In this document: piece by piece, positions 1-5,455 of the stretch
How positions within the stretch are numbered: position 1 is the first letter of the stretch
Layout: every line of letters starts with the position of its first letter
Origin: Clostridiales bacterium
GTDB taxonomy: Bacteria > Bacillota > Clostridia > Lachnospirales > Lachnospiraceae
Assembly (NCBI GenBank): GCA_021203115.1
Contig: JAJQBV010000045.1
Coordinates: forward strand, 1 to 9,842
Length of the DNA: 9,842 nt
Direction of reading: 5' to 3'
Position numbers and translations under genes: made by a program
The notes under the pieces: generated by a model
Seen by the model: the letters and a program-made list of their open reading frames with translations, nothing else
What the model was told of the DNA's origin: nothing
Database searches by the model: none

Positions 1-42
1 CTTCTGCTTCGCCCGCACACCAGCGAGCGGGCGAAGCAGAAG
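1..42. repeat. Perfect 16-bp inverted repeat at the window edge
   Basis: Bases 1-16 are the exact reverse complement of bases 27-42, with a 10-base loop (17-26). The right arm encodes conserved ThiI residues (ERAKQK). The left arm encodes residues that do not fit the family. The repeat starts exactly at base 1, which suggests a fold-back or contig-end artefact, though a genuine hairpin cannot be excluded. Confidence 0.9.
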
Positions 43-552
43 GTAGTCGATCTGGCGAAGATTGTGGCGCGTTACAGCGGGCCGATCCGCCTCAACATCG
101 TGAACTTTACGGATATCCAGCTATATATTTACGATAAATGCCCGCACGACGAGCTGACGATCATCATGCGCCGCTATATGATGAAGATTGCGGAGCATTT
201 TGCGCAGGAGACCGGCTGCCTCGGCCTGATTACCGGGGAGAGCATCGGGCAGGTGGCGAGTCAGACCATGAAGTCCCTCGCGGCGACCAACGAGGTCTGC
301 ACGATGCCAGTCTACCGGCCGCTGATCGCGTTTGACAAAAATGACATTATCGAGATATCGGAAAAGATCGACACCTATGAGACATCCATTTTACCCTATG
401 AGGACTGCTGCACCATCTTTGTCGCAAAGCATCCGGTGACAAAGCCGAATCTCAATGTGATTCACCGTTCGGAGAAGAAGCTGAGTGAGAAAATCGACGA
501 GCTGGTAGAGACGGCGATCCGGACGACGGAGACGGTGGAAGTGCGGCCGTAG
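1..552 (+). CDS. thiI: tRNA 4-thiouridine synthase ThiI, C-terminal fragment (5' end outside window)
   Basis: ThiI activates U8 of tRNA by adenylation and transfers sulfur to give 4-thiouridine; in many bacteria it also supplies sulfur for the thiazole of thiamine. The 183 visible codons cover the end of the PP-loop ATPase domain. Family signatures are TSERAKQKV near the left edge, ITGESIGQVASQT in the middle, RPLIAFDK, and YETSILPYEDCCTIF, whose paired cysteines (codons at 406-411) lie where the ThiI thiolation cysteine is expected. The protein ends soon afterwards at TAG 550-552 and has no rhodanese extension, as is usual in Firmicutes and unlike E. coli. The start and the THUMP domain are off the left edge. 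The first six residues read LLLRPH, where relatives usually have something like HSPPY; those bases belong to a perfect inverted repeat and may not be genuine. No strong plus-strand terminator follows: a T6 run sits at 555-560 with only a weak 4-bp stem before it. Confidence 0.93.
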   Translation, partial: LLLRPHTSERAKQKVVDLAKIVARYSGPIRLNIVNFTDIQLYIYDKCPHDELTIIMRRYMMKIAEHFAQETGCLGLITGESIGQVASQTMKSLAATNEVCTMPVYRPLIAFDKNDIIEISEKIDTYETSILPYEDCCTIFVAKHPVTKPNLNVIHRSEKKLSEKIDELVETAIRTTETVEVRP

Positions 553-593
553 GATTTTTTACATGAAATGAACCGTGAGTATTTTATGACATG

Positions 594-629
594 AAAAACG
601 GGCACCCGGCCTGTGAGCCGGATCCCCGT
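594..629 (-). terminator. Intrinsic terminator of the HPr-like gene
   Basis: On the minus strand, 35 bases after the HPr-like stop codon, an interrupted hairpin forms. The outer 5-bp stem pairs 625-629 with 598-602, there is a 3x3 internal loop, the inner GC-rich 5-bp stem pairs 617-621 with 606-610, and the loop is six bases (611-616). A run of five T residues on the minus strand (the A-tract at 594-598) overlaps and follows the stem. The plus-strand side lacks a T-run after the hairpin, so its main direction is minus; it might partly help stop thiI transcripts. Confidence 0.72.
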
Positions 630-664
630 ATTGATTCTTCCATTAATCGTATTGCGCGGATATC

Positions 665-901
665 CTACTTTGCAAGATACGCTTCCAGCAATGCGATGAC
701 CTCATCCGCCTGTGCATCGTCGGCATGGATAGAGAGCTCGATCGGTCTCGACAGGTCAAGGCTGAAAATGCCAAGCAGAGACTTGGCATCGATCACATAT
801 CTGCCGGAAATCAGATCAAAGTCATAATCAAACCGGGAAATATCCTTGACAAAACTTTTGACCTTGTCAATGGAATTTAAGGATACCAGAACTTTCTTCA
901 T
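665..901 (-). CDS. HPr-like protein without the catalytic histidine
   Basis: A 78-residue protein with the length and C-terminal half of the PTS phosphocarrier HPr. The segment KSLLGIFSL (residues 40-48) matches the regulatory-serine region of HPr (KSIMGVMSL), placing Ser41 at the Ser46 position. Residues 54-76 fit the last strand and helix. The N-terminal active-site loop is degenerate: where HPr has GIHARPA, this protein has SIDKVKS, so the phosphorylatable His15 aligns with Asp12 and Arg17 with Val14. It therefore should not carry phosphate from Enzyme I through His15. It may be regulatory, like the Bacillus HPr homologue Crh, which also lacks the histidine; that is inference. ATG at 901 is preceded by a strong GGGGAGG ribosome site 8 bases upstream. 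The gene stands alone on the minus strand with its own promoter and terminator, divergent from mtaB. Confidence 0.8.
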   Translation of the reverse strand: MKKVLVSLNSIDKVKSFVKDISRFDYDFDLISGRYVIDAKSLLGIFSLDLSRPIELSIHADDAQADEVIALLEAYLAK

Positions 902-921
902 AATAAATACCTCCCCAAAAG

Positions 922-952
922 TTCAAAACCAGTGTAGTACCGTTTGTATACT
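922..952 (+). promoter_or_regulatory. Weak candidate promoter for mtaB
   Basis: On the plus strand, TATACT (947-952) is a good -10 match, with TTCAAA (922-927) as a poor -35 at a long 19-base spacing. Its -10 overlaps the -10 of the divergent HPr-like promoter almost completely, so the two would compete. The AT-rich TATAAAAT at 989-996 has no usable -35 and is less likely. The real mtaB start point is uncertain. Confidence 0.28.
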
Positions 953-976
953 ATCGTAATTTATCCGAAAAGTCAA
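948..976 (-). promoter_or_regulatory. Sigma-A-type promoter for the HPr-like gene
   Basis: On the minus strand, TTGACT (976-971) and TAGTAT (953-948) are separated by exactly 17 bases. This is 5/6 and 4/6 agreement with the vegetative consensus. Transcription would begin near 941, giving a leader of about 40 bases before the ATG at 901. No regulatory operator was recognised. Confidence 0.6.
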
Positions 977-1032
977 CCGGACTTTATGTATAAAATCAGA
1001 TACCGCCGCACAGAGCGGAGAAAGGAGCTGCC

Positions 1033-2337
1033 ATGAAACGCGCGGCGCTTCACAGTCTGGGCTGTAAAGTAAACGCATATGAAACCGAAGCGATGCGGCA
1101 GATGCTGGAACAGTCGGGATACGAGATCGTCCCCTTTCACGAGGAGGCTGATCTGTATGTGATCAACACCTGTTCGGTCACGAATATGGCGGACCGCAAG
1201 TCGCGCCAGATGGTTCACCGCGCGCGGAAATTAAACCCGGATGCGATCGTGGTGGCCGCTGGGTGTTATGTCCAGACGAATCCGGATCAGGCGGCGGAGG
1301 ACATGGCGGTTGACATTGTGATCGGGAACAACCGCAAACAGGATCTGATCGCCCTGATTGAGAACTTTGAACATAACCGGTCTGTCAGCACTCCGGAAAA
1401 TGAAAAACAGACGAGAGCGGTTCTTGACATCAACCTGCCGGGACAGGATTATGAGGAGCTGAAAGTCGACCATCCCGCGGATCACACCCGCGCTTTCCTG
1501 AAGGTGCAGGACGGATGCAACCAGTTCTGTACCTACTGTGTGATTCCGTATGCCAGGGGGCGGGCGCGCAGCCGCCGTCCGGAGGATGTTGTGCGCGAGA
1601 CGGAGGAACTGGCCCGAAACGGGTTCCGTGAGATCGTTCTGACCGGCATCCACCTGAGCTCCTACGGGCTGGACATCGGCTGTAAGCTTTTGGATTTGAT
1701 CTGCGCCGTTCATGCGGTGGAGGGTATCCGCCGGATCCGTCTGGGTTCGCTGGAACCGGGGATCATCACGGAGGAGTTTGTCCGGGCGCTGGCGGGGATG
1801 GAGAAGGTTTGCCCGCATTTTCATCTTTCCCTCCAGAGCGGAAGCGACACGGTGCTGCGCCGGATGAACCGCCGGTACACAACGGAAGAATATTATCATA
1901 AATGTGAGCTTTTGCGGCAATACTATGAACATCCGGCGCTGACTACCGATATCATTGTCGGATTTCCGGGGGAGACGGAGGAGGAGTTTGCCGGGACCTG
2001 CGCGTTTGTACAAAAGGTCGATTTTTACGAGATCCATGTGTTTAAATATTCCAGACGGCGCGGAACGGCGGCAGACCGGATGGAGGGACACCTTCCGGAG
2101 AGCGTTAAGACAGAGCGGAGCCACCGGCTGATGGAGATCACCAAAGAGCAGAAAGAGCAGTTTTGCACGTGGTATGAGGGGCGCACGGTGGAGGCGCTGT
2201 TTGAGGAATCCGTCCGGGTAAACGGGGAGACGTGGTGGGAAGGATTCACGCCGGAGTATGTGAAAACATGGTTCCGGACAGAGGAATCTGTGCAAAACCG
2301 GATAATGAAGGTTGAATTTTTCCGATTATTAGTTTAG
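1033..2337 (+). CDS. mtaB: tRNA N6-threonylcarbamoyladenosine (t6A37) methylthiotransferase MtaB
   Basis: A radical-SAM enzyme that converts t6A at position 37 of ANN-decoding tRNAs to ms2t6A. The N-terminal methylthiotransferase domain carries three cluster cysteines, Cys11 in SLGCKVNAYE, Cys47 in NTCSVTN and Cys78 in AGCYVQ. The LGCKVN-YE pattern is typical of MtaB/YqeV rather than MiaB. The radical-SAM core has C-x3-C-x2-C at Cys162, Cys166 and Cys169 in DGCNQFCTYC, followed by IPYARGRARSR. LTGIHLSSYG, LSLQSGSD, RRMNRRYT and DIIVGFPGET are also family motifs. From about residue 375 a TRAM-like tail is expected; it ends slightly early, giving 434 residues against about 450 in Bacillus. ATG 1033 has AAAGGAG six to seven bases upstream. 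The gene is divergent from the HPr-like gene. Its stop codon overlaps a promoter for the next gene. Confidence 0.93.
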   Translation: MKRAALHSLGCKVNAYETEAMRQMLEQSGYEIVPFHEEADLYVINTCSVTNMADRKSRQMVHRARKLNPDAIVVAAGCYVQTNPDQAAEDMAVDIVIGNNRKQDLIALIENFEHNRSVSTPENEKQTRAVLDINLPGQDYEELKVDHPADHTRAFLKVQDGCNQFCTYCVIPYARGRARSRRPEDVVRETEELARNGFREIVLTGIHLSSYGLDIGCKLLDLICAVHAVEGIRRIRLGSLEPGIITEEFVRALAGMEKVCPHFHLSLQSGSDTVLRRMNRRYTTEEYYHKCELLRQYYEHPALTTDIIVGFPGETEEEFAGTCAFVQKVDFYEIHVFKYSRRRGTAADRMEGHLPESVKTERSHRLMEITKEQKEQFCTWYEGRTVEALFEESVRVNGETWWEGFTPEYVKTWFRTEESVQNRIMKVEFFRLLV

Positions 2338-2340
2338 AAT
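2312..2340 (+). promoter_or_regulatory. Sigma-A-type promoter for the ireB-ruvX block
   Basis: TTGAAT (2312-2317), a 17-base spacer, and TAGAAT (2335-2340) match the vegetative consensus at 4/6 and 5/6. The -10 overlaps the TAG stop of mtaB. Transcription would start near 2347, leaving a leader of about 37 bases before the ireB ATG at 2384. The spacing and position make it a credible operon promoter, but some read-through from mtaB is likely as well. Confidence 0.55.
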
Positions 2341-2383
2341 AGATGAAAACCGGTATTTTTTACGTGTATGACGAGGAAGGGAA

Positions 2384-2668
2384 ATGCAGAATTTAACCAA
2401 CACGCAGTATTTTAAGGTTCAGAAAGCCCCGGAGCTGAAGGTAGGGGATGTGCTGGAGATTGTCTACCGGGCGATGCTCGAGAAGGGCTACAGCCCGATT
2501 AACCAGATCGTCGGCTATATCATATCGGGAGATCCTACATACATCACCAGCCACAAAAACGCGCGGAGCCTGATCATGAAGGTGGAGCGGGACGAGCTGG
2601 TCGAGGAGCTTTTAAAGGACTATGTTGAGAAACACTCATGGGAACGGGAGAATGACGGATGCGCCTGA
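2384..2668 (+). CDS. ireB: IreB family regulatory phosphoprotein (UPF0297)
   Basis: A small cytosolic protein of 94 residues. In Enterococcus faecalis IreB is a substrate of the PASTA kinase IreK and a negative regulator of cephalosporin resistance. The family core is clear: [19 protein letters not shown] (residues 27-45) followed by [15 protein letters not shown] and [13 protein letters not shown]. Enterococcal IreB is phosphorylated on Thr4 and Thr7. Here Thr7 aligns directly and the nearby threonine is Thr5 (LTNTQYF), so phosphorylation of this tail is plausible but inferred. No kinase or phosphatase gene of that system lies in the window. ATG 2384 follows a GAGGAAGGG-type ribosome site. 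The end overlaps the ruvX start by ten bases, consistent with translational coupling. The gene order ireB-ruvX-yrzB is widely conserved in Firmicutes. Confidence 0.92.
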   Translation: MQNLTNTQYFKVQKAPELKVGDVLEIVYRAMLEKGYSPINQIVGYIISGDPTYITSHKNARSLIMKVERDELVEELLKDYVEKHSWERENDGCA

Positions 2669-3084
2669 TGGGTCTTGATTTCGGTTCCAAAACGGTGGGG
2701 GTTGCGGTGAGCGACCCTTTGTTTCTTACTGCGCAGGGTGTGGAGATTATCCGGAGAAAGTCGGCGGGGAAGCTGAGGCAGACCCTTGCCCGGATCGAGG
2801 AGCTGATCCGGGAGTATGAGGTGGAGAAGATCGTCCTCGGCTATCCGAAGCATATGAACAACACGGAGGGAGAGAGGTGTGAGCAGACCGTTCAGTTCCG
2901 CGACATGCTGGTCAGGCGGACCGACCTGGAGGTGGTTCTCTCGGATGAGCGGCTGACCACCGTGATGGCGGACCGCGCGATGATCGAGGCCGGGATCCGC
3001 AGGGAAAACCGCAGGGATTACGTGGATGAGCTGGCAGCGGTTTTTATTCTGCAGGGTTATCTGGATTCGCTGAAGAAAGAGTGA
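2659..3084 (+). CDS. ruvX: RuvX/YqgF family pre-16S rRNA nuclease (putative Holliday junction resolvase)
   Basis: A 141-residue RNase H-fold protein, the usual length. It starts [19 protein letters not shown] with Asp7 as the first acidic active-site residue, followed by [11 protein letters not shown] (61-71), LSDERLTT (94-101, Asp96/Glu97) and [13 protein letters not shown] (120-132) with the final acidic residue around Asp123. YqgF is implicated in processing the 5' end of 16S rRNA in E. coli; the Holliday-junction role is predicted from fold. The ATG at 2659 overlaps the end of ireB. An in-frame ATG at 2668 also exists but would remove MRL, and family members usually include these residues. 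The DUF1292 gene follows after ten bases. Confidence 0.92.
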   Translation: MRLMGLDFGSKTVGVAVSDPLFLTAQGVEIIRRKSAGKLRQTLARIEELIREYEVEKIVLGYPKHMNNTEGERCEQTVQFRDMLVRRTDLEVVLSDERLTTVMADRAMIEAGIRRENRRDYVDELAAVFILQGYLDSLKKE

Positions 3085-3094
3085 AGGTTTTTTC

Positions 3095-3355
3095 ATGGAA
3101 AATATTCGTTTTACAGACCCCGATTCGGGGGAAGAGGTTTTGTTTTATGTACTGGAGCAGACATGTATCGGAGGAGTTTCCTATCTTCTCGTGACGGAGG
3201 ATGAGGAGGAGGATTCCTATGCGTACATTTTAAAAGAGATACAGACAGACGGAGACGAGGTCATCTATGCTATGGTGGAGGATGATGTAGAACTGGGCGC
3301 GATTACGAAGGTCTTTGCCGAGATGCTGGAGGATGTCGATTTCGACTGTCAGTAG
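3095..3355 (+). CDS. yrzB: DUF1292 (UPF0473, YrzB-like) acidic protein
   Basis: An 86-residue, strongly acidic protein of unknown function. Family features are the opening FTDPDSGEEVLFYVLEQT, a YLLVTEDEEED segment (about 30-40), the aromatic-acidic AYILKE, and the tail FAEMLEDVDFD. It has no signal peptide or membrane segment, so it is likely cytosolic. It is the usual third gene after ireB and ruvX in Firmicutes, which supports the assignment more than any biochemical knowledge. The ATG at 3095 lies ten bases after ruvX; GAAAGAGTGAAGG just upstream provides a purine-rich ribosome site. A 67-base gap with a small hairpin separates it from RNase J. Confidence 0.85.
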   Translation: MENIRFTDPDSGEEVLFYVLEQTCIGGVSYLLVTEDEEEDSYAYILKEIQTDGDEVIYAMVEDDVELGAITKVFAEMLEDVDFDCQ

Positions 3356-3362
3356 AGAGACG

Positions 3363-3381
3363 GCCTGCTTCTGCTGCGGGC
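3363..3381 (+). other. Small hairpin in the RNase J leader
   Basis: GCCTGC (3363-3368) pairs with GCGGGC (3376-3381), six pairs including one G-U, around a seven-base loop. It is followed by TCTTTA, a poor T-run, so it is at best a leaky terminator. It could instead be an mRNA processing or stability element ahead of rnj. Existence of the complementarity is certain; function is not. Confidence 0.35.
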
Positions 3382-3409
3382 TCTTTATCAGAACGGAAAT
3401 TATTTATCT

Positions 3410-3425
3410 GGAGGTATATTTTTTG
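3410..3425 (+). promoter_or_regulatory. Ribosome binding site and TTG start of RNase J
   Basis: GGAGG at 3410-3414 is followed after eight bases by an in-frame TTG (3423-3425). This fixes the RNase J start. The upstream in-frame ATG at 3315 lies inside the DUF1292 gene, lacks a ribosome site, and would add 36 residues unlike any RNase J N-terminus. Confidence 0.8.
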
Positions 3426-5087
3426 CAGAAAAAAAACAATTCAAAATTGCGGATCATACCCCTTGGCGGACTGGAAGCCATCGGGATGAATATTACTGCC
3501 TTTGAGTACGGGGACAGTATTATTGTGGTGGACTGCGGACTGGCATTTCCCGAGGACGACATGTACGGAATCGACTGCTGTGTCCCGGTGATTACTTATC
3601 TGCAGGACAACATTGAGAAGGTAAAGGGATTTTTTGTTACACACGGACACGAGGATCACATCGGGGCATTCCCCTATGTGCTTCTGGAGGTCAACGCGCC
3701 GATCTATTCCACCCGGCTGACCAACGCCCTGATCGAGCACAAGCTGGAGGAGCACAATCTTCTGGACAAGGTGCGCAGAAAGGTCGTCCACTACGGGCAG
3801 CACATCAATGCGGGCGATTTCCGCGTGGAGTTTATCAAGACAAATCACAGCATACAGGATGCAGCGGCGCTGGCGATCTACTCGCCAGCGGGGATTGTCG
3901 TCCACACCGGCGATTTCAAGGTGGATTACACACCGGTCTACGGGGATGCGATCGACCTGCAGCGCTTCGGCGAGCTCGGGAAAAAGGGAGTTCTGGCGCT
4001 GATGTGCGACAGCACGAACGCGGAACGCCCCGGCTTTACGATGACGGAGAGCGGGATCGGCAGAGTTTTTGAGAATATCTTTTCCGATCACAAAAAGCAG
4101 CGCATCATTGTCGCCACCTTCGCGTCCAATGTGGACCGGGTGCAGCAGGTCATCAATACGGCATACAAGTTCGGGCGAAAGGTCGTTGTTGAGGGGCGCA
4201 GCATGGTAAATATCATCACCATCGCGTCCGAGCTGGGATATCTGGATATCCCCGACAACATGCTGATCGACGAGGATCTCATGAAGAATTACCCGGACGA
4301 GAAGATGGTGCTGATTACCACCGGTAGCCAGGGGGAGCCGCTGGCCGCGCTGTCGCGGATGGCGATCGGAACACATAAAAAAGTAAAAATCACGCCCAAC
4401 GACCTGATCGTGTTCAGCTCGAACCCGATTCCCGGAAACGAAAAGACCGTTTCCCGGATCATTAACGAGCTGTACCGGAAGAGTGCGGATGTGATCTTTC
4501 AGGATACCCATGTTTCGGGGCACGCCTGCCAGGAGGAGCTGAAGCTGATTTACTCGCTCCTGCAGCCGAAGTATGCGATCCCGATTCACGGAGAGTTCAA
4601 GCACCGGAAGGCGCAGGCACATCTCGCGGCCGGGCTTGGGATTGACAAGGATCATATTCTCATGCTCTCCTCCGGCGATGTCTTAGAGATCGACGAGGAT
4701 GGCGCGGAGGTGGTGGGAACGGTTCCCCACGGATCGGTTTTTGTGGACGGCCTCGGAATCGGGGATGTCGGAAACATTGTCATGCGCGACCGCCAGCATC
4801 TGGCGGAGGACGGCATCATCATCGTGGTTCTGACACTGGAGTCGGGCAGCGGACAGCTTCTGGCGGGGCCGGATATCGTATCCCGCGGCTTTGTCTATGT
4901 GCGCGAGTCGGAGAGCCTGATGGAGGAGGCGCAGCAGGTTGTGAATGAGACGGTTGGCCGTCTGGTCGACCGGCATGTCACGGACTGGGGCAAGATTAAG
5001 TCGGGGATCCGCGACGATCTGGGTGATTTTGTCTGGAAGAAGACCAAACGCCGTCCGATGCTTATCCCGATTATCATGGAGGTTTAG
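3423..5087 (+). CDS. rnj: Ribonuclease J
   Basis: A zinc-dependent beta-CASP metallo-beta-lactamase ribonuclease with 5'-to-3' exonuclease and endonuclease activity, acting in mRNA decay and rRNA maturation. From the TTG start it has 554 residues, the usual length. Metal ligands are visible: His74, His76, Asp78 and His79 in THGHEDHIGA, His142 in TNHSIQDA, Asp164 in HTGDFKVD and His389 in PIHGEFKH. Beta-CASP signatures include CDSTNAERPG (195-204), TTGSQGEP (299-306) and HVSGHACQEE (363-372). The C-terminal domain runs from about residue 450 to the end. The catalytic set is complete, so an active enzyme is expected. Only one RNase J is in the window, so J1 versus J2 cannot be assigned. Its 3' end carries the GGAGG serving the next gene, eight bases downstream. 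A leader hairpin sits 42 bases before the start. Confidence 0.94.
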   Translation: MQKKNNSKLRIIPLGGLEAIGMNITAFEYGDSIIVVDCGLAFPEDDMYGIDCCVPVITYLQDNIEKVKGFFVTHGHEDHIGAFPYVLLEVNAPIYSTRLTNALIEHKLEEHNLLDKVRRKVVHYGQHINAGDFRVEFIKTNHSIQDAAALAIYSPAGIVVHTGDFKVDYTPVYGDAIDLQRFGELGKKGVLALMCDSTNAERPGFTMTESGIGRVFENIFSDHKKQRIIVATFASNVDRVQQVINTAYKFGRKVVVEGRSMVNIITIASELGYLDIPDNMLIDEDLMKNYPDEKMVLITTGSQGEPLAALSRMAIGTHKKVKITPNDLIVFSSNPIPGNEKTVSRIINELYRKSADVIFQDTHVSGHACQEELKLIYSLLQPKYAIPIHGEFKHRKAQAHLAAGLGIDKDHILMLSSGDVLEIDEDGAEVVGTVPHGSVFVDGLGIGDVGNIVMRDRQHLAEDGIIIVVLTLESGSGQLLAGPDIVSRGFVYVRESESLMEEAQQVVNETVGRLVDRHVTDWGKIKSGIRDDLGDFVWKKTKRRPMLIPIIMEV

Positions 5088-5095
5088 TCAGTACA

Positions 5096-5440
5096 ATGCA
5101 GGAGATAAAGGAGAGTCTGGATGAGTTTATCCGGGTGCTGCAAAAGTCGGACGCGTTTTGCCGCTATCAGGACGCCCACCGCAGGGTGCAGGAGTACCCG
5201 GAGAAGTTTCACCGCCTGCAGGAGTTCCGCAGGAAAAATTATCTGATGCAGAATTCCGGCGGGACGGCTGACCTGCTTGCCGAGTCGGAGCGCCTGATGA
5301 AGGATTATGAGGATCTGTATGTTGATCCGGTGGTGCGGGAGTTTATGGATGCGGAGGTTGCAGTCTGCCGGATTATGCAGATGGTAAACTATGAGCTGGT
5401 CACCTGTCTGGAGTTTGAGGACGTACTGGTGAACGACTGA
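5096..5440 (+). CDS. YlbF/YmcA family regulator
   Basis: A 114-residue, mostly helical, charged protein without signal peptide or membrane segment. Length and pattern match the YlbF/YmcA (Com_YlbF) family: an N-terminal helix with FIRVLQKSDAFCRYQDA, the conserved-looking stretch FHRLQEFRRKNYLMQ (38-52), and a C-terminal helix starting VDPVVREFMDAE. In Bacillus, YlbF, YmcA and YaaT form a complex that influences RNase Y-dependent RNA maturation, competence and sporulation. Whether this protein does the same is unknown; it could be another subfamily. The gene starts eight bases after RNase J. The only good ribosome site is GGAGG at 5078-5082 inside the rnj end, 13 bases from the ATG, which is longer than ideal and suggests coupling to rnj translation. 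Confidence 0.8.
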   Translation: MQEIKESLDEFIRVLQKSDAFCRYQDAHRRVQEYPEKFHRLQEFRRKNYLMQNSGGTADLLAESERLMKDYEDLYVDPVVREFMDAEVAVCRIMQMVNYELVTCLEFEDVLVND

Positions 5441-5455
5441 TCAGAGGAAAGCGAT

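Noticed and set aside
532..560. ACGG/CCGT stem plus T6 run after thiI as an intrinsic terminator
   Set aside because: There are only four base pairs around an 11-base loop, too weak to call, although the T-run is real.
989..996. TATAAAAT upstream of mtaB as a -10 element
   Set aside because: No acceptable -35 sequence is found at 16-19 bases upstream.
1231..2295. Long minus-strand open frame across mtaB
   Set aside because: It is antisense to a clear MtaB gene, lacks family features and shows the composition of a mirrored coding frame. Similar long minus-strand frames opposite RNase J, the U32 gene, the propeller/regulator genes and the kinase were rejected for the same reason.
2346..2365. 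AAAACCGGTATTTTTT-like sequence between mtaB and ireB as a terminator
   Set aside because: The stem is short and imperfect, with no stable GC core beyond ACCGGT. It also lies just after a good promoter and before ireB.
3868..3890. Perfect 9-bp inverted repeat with a 5-base loop inside RNase J (CGCTGGCGA and complement)
   Set aside because: A 9-bp arm with a short loop is plausible by chance in a window of this size, especially in GC-rich coding sequence. No T-run follows.
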